Source: Thalassobellus citreus
GTDB taxonomy: Bacteria > Bacteroidota > Bacteroidia > Flavobacteriales > Flavobacteriaceae
Reading direction: 5' to 3'
Length of the DNA stretch: 64,000 nt
Assembly (NCBI RefSeq): GCF_044385915.1
Contig: NZ_JBISCC010000115.1
Coordinates: 62,001 to 126,000 of the forward strand
The position numbers and the translations under genes are program-made. This document shows, in pieces, positions 35,499 through 45,444 of this stretch (positions are counted from its first letter, which is position 1; every line of letters starts with the position of its first letter). The notes beneath the pieces were generated by a model. That model did not search any database and was not told the origin of the DNA. It was given only the letters and a program-made list of their open reading frames with translations.

Positions 35499-38189
35499 TC
35501 AATGTTTTAAAGAGAAATGATTTTTAAATATTCTACCATCTTGTAAGGTAACATAAAACCAATAGTCATCGGATGGTAAAACTTCGCCATTAAATAAGCC
35601 ATTCCAACCTTTACCTAAAGGGGATAACTCTTTTAGTAATTTACCTAACCTATTGTATATAAGTATTTTAGTGTTAGGTTGAAACATGTTAGATACACCT
35701 GTTACTTGCCAAGTATCATTATAGCCATCTCCATTTGGAGTAAAAACTTTAGGGAAACCAATAACAGAAACTTTATCTGTAACAGTACCACAATCATTTT
35801 TTACATCTTTTACCCATACGGTATAAATACCAGGGGCTACATTATCAAATACATTACTTTCTTGATAAGGAACGAATACAGTTGTATTGTCTTCGTTAAG
35901 TAATTGATATTCGTAGGTGCCTTCTCCAGAAACTAGAACAGTAATGATGTTGTTCTGAGTGGCATCTATAACTTTAATAGGTTGTTCAATTGTAGCAATG
36001 TTAGAGGGTTTCACAGAAAATAACTCTTTTCTAAAACATTGTATTCCATTTTCAGTATAAGAAGAAGTAAGGCTGTAATTTCCAATATTATAAATGTTTA
36101 CTAATTGATTTGTTTCAAAAATCACATCTGTGTCTTCGTTTCTCCATTCATAAGAATCATAGATAGAATTAGCCGTAATTTGTACAGGAATATTAATTTT
36201 GTTTAAACATATATAATATTCTCTATTTAAATTAGGGTTAGGTAATTTATTAACAATTAATTGTAAACTCTCAATACCTTTGCATTCTTGGTTTTCAGAT
36301 TCAGCTCTTACCCATATAATTTTGTTTTGAGAAATAAGTTCTTCATCTTCAATAGGATTACTTTCTAATTCAGCCTCAAGTTCAGTTAAATAAAATGCTA
36401 TTTTTATACTAGAATCTAAACTGAATTGATTTCTTATATCTATTTCTTTATTTACTAAATTAAACAAACCAAAACCATCATCTTCAACACCATCGTTATA
36501 ATCACAAACTACAAAATTATCAATAGGTCCTAAATTAGCATTATTAGCGTAAATGTAAAAATTAGCAATTTCACTACACCCAATTTCGTTAGTAGCTTTG
36601 AGCCATAATTCTTGTGGATTAGAATTTAAATTTTGAAAAGGTATACTAGTATCTATTGTATTTTCAGTATCAATATCCTTTAGGGACTCATAAAAATTTA
36701 TTGTATATTCTTCAGTACTATTAATCACTAAATCATAAACTTCATTTAGGTTAAAGTTTCCTATACCATCATTATCATTATCACACTGTTCAAGTGTTAT
36801 TCCTGAGATTAAGTTAGGGACATCAAAAATTTGTATTATCTTACTGATTGTTTTAGTATCTCCATTTTCTAATTTCATATTTGCAGAGACGAAATAAGAA
36901 CCTGCTGAAGTGTATTGATGACTCGGGTTTATTTCTGTTGAAGTAGTTTTATCTCCAAAATCCCAAATAACTGAATAATTTTCTTCAATTGTATTTAATG
37001 AAAATTCAGCAACTTTATTAATACATGGGTTTTTTACATTTATAGTAAAGAAAAATAACGATTGGATAAAAGGAGGTAGGCCTTGAGTTGAAAGTGCTGT
37101 TTTAAAACTAGAGTTTATGTTAACAGCATTATGTTGATAATTAGATGAATTACCTTTTAACTCGGGTTTATGAATGACTCCTAGATATTCTGATCCAACT
37201 TCATATTCACTAGAAAGTGCTCTATATATTTTTCCATTTATAGCTAGCTGTAGGGCTCCTCTGTAAAAGTCTTTTCTCGAATCAATTAAAATCCTTGAAT
37301 TTTGAATATTAGGAGCGTTCAAGTCAAATTGATATAAAAATCTATTAAATTTTGTAGTTTCATCGTCAGAAGTAATTTCCGTATATGTGTCTACATAAAG
37401 TTTTTGACTTTCTGCGGAAAACTCCATACCATATGCCTTTTCTGTATCGCTTTCAAATTCTAATTTCAGTCCGGGAAAAACTTTTCCAGATCCAGCAAAG
37501 AATGGTAATAGAAATGAATCATTATTAACATTTGCCATAGCTAAATATTCACCATTAGGAGATGCTTTTAGATAACCTCTAGTATCGTCAATAAATTCTC
37601 TTATCTCAGATTTAACTGATTTACGACTTACCCCGGTTGTGCTAACCTTGTAGGAATACGCAGTGCTATTGTTAAAGGTAATAATCCAAATTGATTCACC
37701 GTCTAAATGTTTAACTGCGGTGATTTTTTCTGAGGCATTATGTAAAAGCGGAATATTCTTTTTGTCTGAAATAATATCACCATTTCCATCATCTAATGTC
37801 ATATCTACTATGGAATAGTTTAAACCTCTACCGTTTAATGCAGATCCAACAGTAAATATGTAATAAATATCTTCGTTATCTGGTTTTGGTACTATTATAG
37901 CAGATTGTGAGCTAGAAGAATCTCCAAATAAACCATAGCCATTTGACATTTGCCTGTGTAATTTGTTATAAACAGTTATTCCGTCTGTATAAAAAAGAAG
38001 TTTTCCTTTTTTATTAGAAATTGTTGCGCAACCTTCAAAAGTAAAAAGCTTACTATTGTTAAGTACTGTAGGTGGTTCTGTATTAAAATTTAAGCCAGCG
38101 CCTAAACCAAAATACCAATTCGCAGCTTGCTTTTGTCCCATTAATATTATGGGAAATAATATGATAATAAGATAAAATATTTTCTTCAT
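35499..38189 (-). CDS. T9SS type B cargo protein with propeller-like N-terminal region and PKD domain
   Basis: An 896-residue secreted protein with a signal peptide at about 1-18 and a region of about 370 residues with propeller-like repeats (NWYFGLGAGLNFNT, IIVPKPDNEDIYYIFT, GYLKASPNGEYLAMAN). A PKD-like domain lies at about 395-465 (VIWDFGDKTTSTEINPSHQY), followed by two CDxNDG repeats like those of the neighbouring giant protein. The type B C-terminal domain opens with FPKVFTPNGDGYNDTW. It is a paralogue of the protein at 39766-42495. Their last ~90 residues are nearly identical. Confidence 0.88.
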   Translation of the reverse strand: MKKIFYLIIILFPIILMGQKQAANWYFGLGAGLNFNTEPPTVLNNSKLFTFEGCATISNKKGKLLFYTDGITVYNKLHRQMSNGYGLFGDSSSSQSAIIVPKPDNEDIYYIFTVGSALNGRGLNYSIVDMTLDDGNGDIISDKKNIPLLHNASEKITAVKHLDGESIWIITFNNSTAYSYKVSTTGVSRKSVKSEIREFIDDTRGYLKASPNGEYLAMANVNNDSFLLPFFAGSGKVFPGLKLEFESDTEKAYGMEFSAESQKLYVDTYTEITSDDETTKFNRFLYQFDLNAPNIQNSRILIDSRKDFYRGALQLAINGKIYRALSSEYEVGSEYLGVIHKPELKGNSSNYQHNAVNINSSFKTALSTQGLPPFIQSLFFFTINVKNPCINKVAEFSLNTIEENYSVIWDFGDKTTSTEINPSHQYTSAGSYFVSANMKLENGDTKTISKIIQIFDVPNLISGITLEQCDNDNDGIGNFNLNEVYDLVINSTEEYTINFYESLKDIDTENTIDTSIPFQNLNSNPQELWLKATNEIGCSEIANFYIYANNANLGPIDNFVVCDYNDGVEDDGFGLFNLVNKEIDIRNQFSLDSSIKIAFYLTELEAELESNPIEDEELISQNKIIWVRAESENQECKGIESLQLIVNKLPNPNLNREYYICLNKINIPVQITANSIYDSYEWRNEDTDVIFETNQLVNIYNIGNYSLTSSYTENGIQCFRKELFSVKPSNIATIEQPIKVIDATQNNIITVLVSGEGTYEYQLLNEDNTTVFVPYQESNVFDNVAPGIYTVWVKDVKNDCGTVTDKVSVIGFPKVFTPNGDGYNDTWQVTGVSNMFQPNTKILIYNRLGKLLKELSPLGKGWNGLFNGEVLPSDDYWFYVTLQDGRIFKNHFSLKH

Positions 38190-38208
38190 ACACTTAATAG
38201 TGAATATT

Positions 38209-38216
38209 CAAATCTA
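38209..38216 (-). promoter_or_regulatory. -7 promoter element
   Basis: The minus strand reads TAGATTTG, matching TAnnTTTG, 20 bp upstream of the first paralogous T9SS gene. Confidence 0.4.
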
Positions 38217-38380
38217 TTATAATTGTTTTATTTATTTATTATTTTTTAGTTAAATTTTTTTATGGAATTAAAAATTTAAGAGATTGATTATAATAATTTT
38301 GTTTAGAGGATTATATTAATTAAATTTAAAAAAAATGCTATCATTAAAAAAAGTTGATAAACAAGATGAAATGTTTTTAT

Positions 38381-39754
38381 ATGAAATTTTATATCGTATT
38401 ATTATTACTATTTGTTGGTTGTAATAAAAATATTCAGTTTGAAGAGTTTTCTAATTATAATTTAATTTTAGTTTCGGGGAATGATCAAATAGGATTACAA
38501 AATATGATTCTATTTGAAGATATAGTAGTTAAAGTTGAAGATGATCTAGGGGCTAGTGTCGCTAATGCTAAATTAAATATAAAAGTTATTTCTGGAGAAG
38601 GAAATTTAAATTCTGGAGAATCAATTTTTACTAATGAAGATGGAATTGCGACGATATCATGGAAATTAGGATTAAGTTATAATAATACAATAGAAATCTC
38701 TTCAAGTTTAAATGAAACATCTTCAGTTTTAATTAATGCTATTGCTAAATATAACTATATGATTCCTCAAGAAAATGAGGATGGGTGGAAGTCATCAGAA
38801 ATTGATGGTTTTTTAACAAATAAGAATACAGTTTTTGAAGGAATAGATGAAATTAGAAAAGGAAATTATAAGGAAATTCATTCTGTTCTTTTATCAATAA
38901 ACGATAAATTGGTATTAGAAGAATATTTTTCAGGAACTAACTCTTTTGGTCAACATATTGATTACGATAGGGTTACTCCACATGAGTTACAGTCTGTTAA
39001 TAAAACCTTTAGAGGAGCTATATTAGGTATAGCAATTGACAAAGGTTTTATTGACAATGATAAAGAGCCATTATATGCTTTGTTTCCTGATTTAGATTAT
39101 TTGTCAAAAAATGGTAAAGAAGAAATCTTATTGGAACATTTGTTGGATATGTCTTCAGGTTTAGAATGGAATGAAGGAACAGATTTAGGAGGTTTTTACA
39201 ATACCCCATTTTCTACTGCGCATACTTATGTGTTATCTAAGTCATTAGAAAATGTTCCGGGTACTGTTTTTGAGTATAATACAGGTACATCTTTTGTTTT
39301 AAATAGAATTGTAATGAATGCGATTGATGTTGATTTTGAATTTTTTGCAAGAAATAATTATTCTGTTTTGGTTGAAAGTGAAGCACTTCCTGGTACTGGA
39401 GAGCCTTTAGATTTTAGAAATACTCCAAGAGATATGCTGAAATTAGGACAAGTTTATTTAAACAATGGTAAGTGGAAAAATGTTCAAGTGATTTCAAAAG
39501 CTTGGGTAGATAAATCTACGATTGCCCATCAAAATGTGTCTACAAACAGCTCATATGGTTATCAATGGTGGATAAGAGATTTTAATGTTGGTGAAAAGAA
39601 ATACAATTGTTATTATGCGGCTGGATATGGAGGTCAATTTATTTTTGTAATTAAAGAACTCAATTTAGTAGCTGTTTTTACTGGAGGTAATTTTAATTCT
39701 AAAAAGTCTATACCTATAGAAATGATGGAAAATTATATTTTACCTGCTTTTTAA
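38381..39754 (+). CDS. Lipoprotein serine hydrolase (beta-lactamase family) with N-terminal Ig-like domain
   Basis: A 457-residue lipoprotein: the start at 38381 gives a short signal MKFYIVLLLLFVGC ending in the lipobox; two earlier in-frame starts add a poor N-terminus. Residues about 25-115 form a bacterial Ig-like (Big-1-type) domain. The rest is a class C beta-lactamase-like/esterase fold with the SxxK nucleophile in QSVNKTFRG, a Tyr motif in FEYNTGTSF, and a late AGYGGQFIFV strand in place of HxG/KTG. It may cut an ester or a peptide bond; the substrate is unknown. It sits inverted between two paralogous T9SS cargo genes. Confidence 0.8.
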   Translation: MKFYIVLLLLFVGCNKNIQFEEFSNYNLILVSGNDQIGLQNMILFEDIVVKVEDDLGASVANAKLNIKVISGEGNLNSGESIFTNEDGIATISWKLGLSYNNTIEISSSLNETSSVLINAIAKYNYMIPQENEDGWKSSEIDGFLTNKNTVFEGIDEIRKGNYKEIHSVLLSINDKLVLEEYFSGTNSFGQHIDYDRVTPHELQSVNKTFRGAILGIAIDKGFIDNDKEPLYALFPDLDYLSKNGKEEILLEHLLDMSSGLEWNEGTDLGGFYNTPFSTAHTYVLSKSLENVPGTVFEYNTGTSFVLNRIVMNAIDVDFEFFARNNYSVLVESEALPGTGEPLDFRNTPRDMLKLGQVYLNNGKWKNVQVISKAWVDKSTIAHQNVSTNSSYGYQWWIRDFNVGEKKYNCYYAAGYGGQFIFVIKELNLVAVFTGGNFNSKKSIPIEMMENYILPAF

Positions 39755-39765
39755 ATATTAAAATA

Positions 39766-42495
39766 TTAATTTTTTAAAGTGAAATGACTTTTAAATATTC
39801 GACCATCTTGTAAGGTAACATAAAACCAATAATCATCAGATGGTAAAACTTCGCCATTAAATAAGCCATTCCAGCCTTCTCCTAAAGGGTTTATTTCTTT
39901 AATTAATTTACCAAATCTATTAAAAATGAGTACTTTAGTGTTAGGTTGAAACATGCTAGAAACTCCTTGTACTTGCCAAGTATCATTAAACCCATCTCCA
40001 TTAGGAGTAAATACTTTTGGAAAACCTATAACAGAAACTTTATGTGGTACCGAGCCACAATTGTTTTTTATATCGTTTACAATAACTGTATAAATACCTG
40101 GGCTAACATTTTCAAAAATGTTACTTTCTTGATAAGCTCTTAATAAAGTATTATTTTTATTTAGTAACCCGAACTCATATATTCCTTCTCCATGAACAAG
40201 TACAGTAATAGTATTATTATTAGATGCATCAACTGTATTTATGTTATCATAAGTTGCAGTATTTGAAGCTTCAACTGTAATAGTTCTGTCTTTTGAACAT
40301 CCAGTAGTTTTATTAGTTACAGTTACATTATAAATTCCTATTTTATTTATTTCAATTTCATAAGAGCTTTCTCCTGTGGACCAATTGTATGTGTAATTAT
40401 TAGGAGAATCATTTGTAATACCAGCATTTATAGTTGTGGTTTTAGGAAAGTAGTTTAAACAATAATAGGTTGAATCTTCAATGTCTATTTCTGGTAATTT
40501 ATTTACAGTTAAATATACCTCGCTAATACCATAGCAGTTATTATCGTTTTCAATACGTGCGTATATAGTTTGTTCGTATTCAATTGTATTAGTAAATGAA
40601 GATCCTAAATTATTTTTTTCTAATAAAGCATCATCATAAGTTTCAAAATAGGTGATTGGTAATGTTATATTATTAAGAGATTGTATTTCAGAAGTAATAT
40701 CATCAATATTAAATGTATTTATACCATCTTCAGAATTTACTTCATCACAAAGCGGAGTTGCTGAAAAGTTGTTAATTTGAGTATTACTAACTTGAAGTGT
40801 TAATTCTGAAGTGTCAAAACAATCAGTTTTGTTATTAGTGATTTTAACATAGATAGGTTGCGGGTTATCTGCATCATAATTATAAGAACTAGGGTCGGTA
40901 ATCTCATTAGTTCTCGCATTATCTGTATAGAATTTAGCGGTAAGATCAGGGATGTTTCCAGTTAAATAGGTTGATGCTTCATTTAAATTAAATCTTGTAA
41001 AGCCTCCAGAGATACCATCTTCATCACATTGAACTAAAGTGTAGTCATAAGCTATAGGGCTTTGGGTGTAAGTTATGTATGCTTGTCCTTCAAGTTTTTT
41101 GTCGCAATCTCCTGTGTTTGGGTCAATAAATACTTCGTATAACCCATCTTGTGAAACAGTTAAATCAAAATCGTTTTCAGTTAAAATAACGTTATTACGT
41201 TTCCAGATATAAGTAGCTCCAGAAATATTATTAGCTGTTAAAGTATAAGTGTCTCCATCACATAAAGATAAAGATGTAGAAAAGATATTAGTACTATTAT
41301 TTACAATATCAATTTTTTCAGCAAAAAAAGACGTTATAAAAGGAGGTAATCCTTGAGAAGACGTGTTAGGAGATAAATTAACGGCATTGTGTTGGTAATT
41401 GCATGCTTCTCCTATGTTATTGGGGTCTTTAATAACTCCTAAGTACGATGTGCCAGAACTATAAGTTGTACTTAATGTTCTATATATTTTACCATCAGGT
41501 CCAAGTTGTAGAGCTCCTCTATATAATTGTTTGTTGTCAATAATAATTGCAGATGAATCAATATTTGGAGCAAGTAAATTGTATTGTATTAGAGAAGAAT
41601 TGTGGTTAGATGGAATATTATTATTAGAAGGATTATTTGGATCAAAAAAATCGTTAGAAGCATGAATGTATAGTAATTGACTATTAGGAGAAAACTCAAC
41701 ACCATAAGAATATGTGTTTCTTTCACTTATAGCTAATTTAGTTTGATTACTTACTATCCCTGTTGATGCATCGAAATCATATAAAAATAAACCACTTCTA
41801 CTGTTAGCACAAGCCATTTTAGTTCCATCAGGCGATATTTTTAAATAACCTCTGCGGTCCTCGATATTTATATCTGTAAATGTAGAAGAAACAGGTGTTG
41901 TGTTTATCCCTGAGTTACTGATTTCAAAAGCATGAAATGTATTATACGTTCCTGTTCTAGTTCCAGTAGGGTTAGCAAAAGTAATAACCCAAATAGACTG
42001 TGTTTTACAATCTTTTACTACTGCAGATATTTTTTCAGAGCTATCCTGAAGGAGGTTGCTGTTTTTTAATGTAATACCACCTAAGCCACTATTTAAAGAG
42101 ATATCTATTATAGAATAATTAAATCCATAATCAGGGTCGTTACGAGTAGATGTATCAATAGTGAAAATATAATAAATGCTAGGATCTCCAGGTTTTGGTA
42201 CAATAATAGCCGATTGTGTACTTGAAGGATCTCCATATAATCCATTAGCAATTACAGTATGGTTTTTATTATATACAGTAATACCGTCTGTATAAAACAA
42301 TAAATTTCCATTCGCATCAGAAATAGAAGCGCAACCTTCAATAGTATTTAATTTACCATTGGTTAATGGAGAAACACTACCATCTGCATTAAAACTTATA
42401 CCAGCATTGTTACCAAAATACCAATTTGATGCTTCTTTTTGAGCAAAAGAAGCCATACTACTAATAAAAACGAGGATTACTATTAATTTTTTCAT
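39766..42495 (-). CDS. T9SS type B cargo protein, paralogue of the 35.5-38.2 kb gene
   Basis: A 909-residue secreted protein. I start it at MKKLIVILVFI, three codons inside the longest frame, which gives a normal signal peptide ending FAQ. The N-terminal ~370 residues share the propeller-like pattern of the paralogue (EASNWYFGNNAGISF, IIVPKPGDPSIYYIFT). A beta domain and two CDE/CDxxNxxDG repeats follow, then an Ig-like domain. The type B C-terminal domain (FPKVFTPNGDGFNDTW) is nearly identical to that of the paralogue. It ends 11 nt from the converging serine hydrolase gene. Confidence 0.88.
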   Translation of the reverse strand: MKKLIVILVFISSMASFAQKEASNWYFGNNAGISFNADGSVSPLTNGKLNTIEGCASISDANGNLLFYTDGITVYNKNHTVIANGLYGDPSSTQSAIIVPKPGDPSIYYIFTIDTSTRNDPDYGFNYSIIDISLNSGLGGITLKNSNLLQDSSEKISAVVKDCKTQSIWVITFANPTGTRTGTYNTFHAFEISNSGINTTPVSSTFTDINIEDRRGYLKISPDGTKMACANSRSGLFLYDFDASTGIVSNQTKLAISERNTYSYGVEFSPNSQLLYIHASNDFFDPNNPSNNNIPSNHNSSLIQYNLLAPNIDSSAIIIDNKQLYRGALQLGPDGKIYRTLSTTYSSGTSYLGVIKDPNNIGEACNYQHNAVNLSPNTSSQGLPPFITSFFAEKIDIVNNSTNIFSTSLSLCDGDTYTLTANNISGATYIWKRNNVILTENDFDLTVSQDGLYEVFIDPNTGDCDKKLEGQAYITYTQSPIAYDYTLVQCDEDGISGGFTRFNLNEASTYLTGNIPDLTAKFYTDNARTNEITDPSSYNYDADNPQPIYVKITNNKTDCFDTSELTLQVSNTQINNFSATPLCDEVNSEDGINTFNIDDITSEIQSLNNITLPITYFETYDDALLEKNNLGSSFTNTIEYEQTIYARIENDNNCYGISEVYLTVNKLPEIDIEDSTYYCLNYFPKTTTINAGITNDSPNNYTYNWSTGESSYEIEINKIGIYNVTVTNKTTGCSKDRTITVEASNTATYDNINTVDASNNNTITVLVHGEGIYEFGLLNKNNTLLRAYQESNIFENVSPGIYTVIVNDIKNNCGSVPHKVSVIGFPKVFTPNGDGFNDTWQVQGVSSMFQPNTKVLIFNRFGKLIKEINPLGEGWNGLFNGEVLPSDDYWFYVTLQDGRIFKSHFTLKN

Positions 42496-42519
42496 CAATA
42501 GCAAAGCTATTAAAAGAAA

Positions 42520-43344
42520 TTATAAATCTCGTTTTTTTAACAACCTGTATGATAAAAAGATAAATAAAGCTGTCCAACCAAGTACAATAGCTATTTCGTA
42601 CCAGTGTACGGCGTAGTCGTATGATAAGTCAACTTTATCTGGAAATTTAGTCATTGCAATTCTTTGAAAAGGTTGATCAATTAACTTATACATAGATTTT
42701 AGTGGGAAGAAATTTTGAATTTTTTCTGCAATTTCTACATTAGATTGCCATGTTATAAGTCCGAAAATAATCCATTCTAAAATATATAAGATGAATAAGA
42801 ATGCTAAAGCAAAAGCAGATCGTTTTACTAGCATACCAAAAAATAAGCATAAACTAAAAAAGCCAACAAGTTTCACAAAGTATGCTGCTAAAAAGTTTGT
42901 TTCTCTTATTATAATACTTATTTCGTTATAACTAGAATAATATATTCCAATGCAGAATGATATTAAAGTTATTAATATTGTTGAAACTAATGAAAAGAAA
43001 ACAATGGCATAGAACTTAGATAGAATAAATTCTTTTTTACTTAAACCATCAATTAAGTTTTGTTTTATGGTTTTGTTACTGTATTCGTTACCAATCATAC
43101 TAACCACTACAATTGCAAAAAAGAATTTGAATTGTGAAGCAAAAAAAGTTGTTAAGTGCCAGATTATTGGAAAGTTGAAAATGCCTAATTCACCAAGTTC
43201 TAGAGTGAAAAAACCAAAGACATTAATTTTTAATGATGATAATAATATTACAAAGAATGGTAAAATAAAAGATACAAATATTAGTATTTTACTAGTTCTA
43301 TTGAGTAATAGTTTTTGTAATTCTAAATTTAAAAGTCGTAACAT
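42520..43344 (-). CDS. ABC-2 type transporter permease
   Basis: A 274-residue inner-membrane permease with six hydrophobic helices (about 20-40, 60-85, 100-130, 140-165, 170-195, 245-265), matching the short ABC-2 form, and NEYSNKTIKQNLIDGLSKKEF as the cytoplasmic coupling region. It is the partner of the ATPase encoded 19 nt upstream in the same operon. The substrate is unknown. Confidence 0.88.
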   Translation of the reverse strand: MLRLLNLELQKLLLNRTSKILIFVSFILPFFVILLSSLKINVFGFFTLELGELGIFNFPIIWHLTTFFASQFKFFFAIVVVSMIGNEYSNKTIKQNLIDGLSKKEFILSKFYAIVFFSLVSTILITLISFCIGIYYSSYNEISIIIRETNFLAAYFVKLVGFFSLCLFFGMLVKRSAFALAFLFILYILEWIIFGLITWQSNVEIAEKIQNFFPLKSMYKLIDQPFQRIAMTKFPDKVDLSYDYAVHWYEIAIVLGWTALFIFLSYRLLKKRDL

Positions 43345-43363
43345 GTGGTATGCTTTGGTTGTG

Positions 43364-44260
43364 TTAGTTATTATCTGTTAATTGTAAAAATTGCTCTTCT
43401 AAGCTTTCTTTACGTTGTACTAAATGCGTTAAAATGATGCCTGCTTCAAAAAGCTGTTTGTTGAAATCTTCAGATTTTAATGGTTCATTTAAAAAAGCAG
43501 TAATTAAATCATCTTCAATTTTAACTTTTCCAAAAGCAGTATTTTTTTCTATAAAAGCAATTAGTTCGTCTTGCTTGTTACATTTTAATTCAAAAAAACC
43601 GTGACTAGAAATCATTTCATCTACACGACCAGAATATAATTTTTCACCTTTACGAAGTACCAAAACATGTGAGCATACTTTTTCAACTTCATCTAATAAA
43701 TGAGATGCTAATAAAATAGTAGTGCCTTTTGCAGCTATTTGTTTTATTATTTCTCGTATTTGATGAATGCCTTGAGGGTCTAAACCATTTGTAGGTTCGT
43801 CAAGAATTAAAATTTCAGGATCGTTTAATAGGGCAGAAGCTATGGCTAAACGTTGTTTCATTCCTAAAGAATAGGTTTTGAACTTATGATCTTTTCTATC
43901 TAAAAGACCAACAACCTCTAATTTTTCATCAATTTTATTTAAATCAACTCCTTTAATTTGGCAAACTAACTTTAAGTTTTGATACGCTGTCATGTAAGGA
44001 TAAAAGTTAGGGCGTTCAATAATGGCACCTACTTTTTTTAAAGCATTATGTGTTGAGGTGTTTCCTTCAAACCAATGAAAATTGCCTTCGGTTTTATTTA
44101 CAACATTTAAAACCATGCCAAGTGTTGTAGATTTTCCACTACCGTTTGGTCCTAAAATGCCATATACATTACCTTTTTTTATTGTAAACGATAAGTCTTT
44201 GACAGCTGTTAAATACCCGAATTTTTTGGTAAGATTATTAATGGTAAGAATAGAGTCCAA
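43364..44260 (-). CDS. ABC transporter ATP-binding protein
   Basis: A 298-residue ATPase of an ABC-2 exporter: Walker A GPNGSGKSTT at about 36-45, signature YSLGMKQRLAIA, Walker B ILILDEPTNGLDP, H-loop ASHLLDE. The start codon is TTG at 44258-44260: homologues begin at this position, a stop codon lies 4 codons upstream-adjacent in frame, and no ATG precedes the Walker A motif. The permease gene follows directly. A 9-bp dyad lies 16 bp upstream. Confidence 0.9.
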   Translation of the reverse strand: MDSILTINNLTKKFGYLTAVKDLSFTIKKGNVYGILGPNGSGKSTTLGMVLNVVNKTEGNFHWFEGNTSTHNALKKVGAIIERPNFYPYMTAYQNLKLVCQIKGVDLNKIDEKLEVVGLLDRKDHKFKTYSLGMKQRLAIASALLNDPEILILDEPTNGLDPQGIHQIREIIKQIAAKGTTILLASHLLDEVEKVCSHVLVLRKGEKLYSGRVDEMISSHGFFELKCNKQDELIAFIEKNTAFGKVKIEDDLITAFLNEPLKSEDFNKQLFEAGIILTHLVQRKESLEEQFLQLTDNN

Positions 44261-44275
44261 ATGTTATGTTTTTTT

Positions 44276-44296
44276 ATGTTGATTAAAAATCAACAT
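44276..44296. promoter_or_regulatory. Perfect dyad upstream of the ABC exporter
   Basis: ATGTTGATT (44276-44284) and AATCAACAT (44288-44296) form a perfect 9-bp inverted repeat with a 3-nt centre between the divergent exporter and kinase-like genes. It could be an operator or an mRNA hairpin in the exporter leader. Confidence 0.4.
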
Positions 44297-44385
44297 AGGT
44301 TAGTTATTAAAGTACGACGATACTCTTTAGTTTTTGTTACAAGCTTAACAATAAAAATGTTAAATTTGACTAAGTTTTAATAGCT

Positions 44386-45444
44386 ATGCAAGATTTAAAA
44401 ATATCTAAAAGAAAACCATCATATTCCATAATTCCTAAATTACAGAATTATTTAGCGAGGTATAATAGAAATATAGAAATACCCCTTTTTTATGATGATT
44501 TATTGCGTTTTCAAGGATCGATTGTTGTTTATGATAAAGATGATAACGATACTTTATGGATTCGTGTTTACTACAACGAATTTGAAAGAGAGGAAATAGA
44601 ATTAGCTCTAAAAAAAATATATACTGTTTTACATTCTGATGGAAGTGAGACTGCTTTTTCTTTTTTAAGTGTAGATGCTATTGACTATTGCACCTTTGGA
44701 AATTCGAAACCTTTTAGAATAAAGATTAGAAATATTTTGAACGATAATTTTACGTATTTCTATATAAAACAAGCTGATGCTTCTCGTGTTTATGGTTTAG
44801 AGTTAGAGCATATGCTTTCTCCTTATAATTTAAACTTTTTAGTGCATGGAGATACGTTAATTGAAGAACATATTGCCGGAATACCTGGTGATGAGTTTAT
44901 AAAAAAGTTTCTTCCTAAATGTGCTAAATCTGAAAAAGCACAAATTGCGAAGGAGTTTGTAAAGTTTAATGAACGTTGTATGATTAGACTTTTAGGAGAC
45001 ATGCGGTCGTATAATTATGTTATTGTACCCACGCACGATTTTGATCATGTAGTTTATAAAATACGAGCTATTGATTTTGATCAGCAATCATACGAAGGAA
45101 AGTTTAATATTTACAGACCTCAATTTTTTAAAGAAAACCAAAAAATGGTTGAATTAGTATCTGATACTTTTCAGAAATTATCTATTGATCAGTATAAAAT
45201 TGAGGAGCGCTCTATTCTTGTAAAACGTGTAAAAAGTTCTCATATAAGAATAGGGAAGTTGTTAGACTGTATGGTTAACGATACTATTTCGAAACCAGAA
45301 AATATTGATTTGTTAAAATCTAAAATTTATGAATATACTTTAGATGAAAGTTTTTTAAAATGTAAATCTATGGGGAAAATATTAAAGAGATCTTTAGAAT
45401 ATTTAACTCGTAATTATGAAAACTTTAAACCTAAAAAATATTAG
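44386..45444 (+). CDS. Uncharacterised protein, possibly kinase-like fold
   Basis: A 352-residue soluble protein that I do not recognise by name. Several features recall a protein-kinase/aminoglycoside-kinase-like core. A lysine in TYFYIKQAD (Lys128) could be the strand-3 lysine, with glutamates soon after in GLELEHML. LLGDMRSYNYVI (Asp205, Asn210) resembles a catalytic loop, and RAIDFDQQ (Asp230, Asp232) resembles the metal-binding DFG/DFD. This is inference from motif order only. It is a single gene, abutting the pRiA4b-like gene tail to tail with no spacer. Confidence 0.55.
   Translation: MQDLKISKRKPSYSIIPKLQNYLARYNRNIEIPLFYDDLLRFQGSIVVYDKDDNDTLWIRVYYNEFEREEIELALKKIYTVLHSDGSETAFSFLSVDAIDYCTFGNSKPFRIKIRNILNDNFTYFYIKQADASRVYGLELEHMLSPYNLNFLVHGDTLIEEHIAGIPGDEFIKKFLPKCAKSEKAQIAKEFVKFNERCMIRLLGDMRSYNYVIVPTHDFDHVVYKIRAIDFDQQSYEGKFNIYRPQFFKENQKMVELVSDTFQKLSIDQYKIEERSILVKRVKSSHIRIGKLLDCMVNDTISKPENIDLLKSKIYEYTLDESFLKCKSMGKILKRSLEYLTRNYENFKPKKY

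Noticed and set aside
38354..38380. Earlier TTG (38354) or ATG (38366) starts for the serine hydrolase
   Set aside because: They place polar residues in front of the signal peptide; the ATG at 38381 gives a standard lipoprotein signal. The ATG at 38366 cannot be fully excluded.
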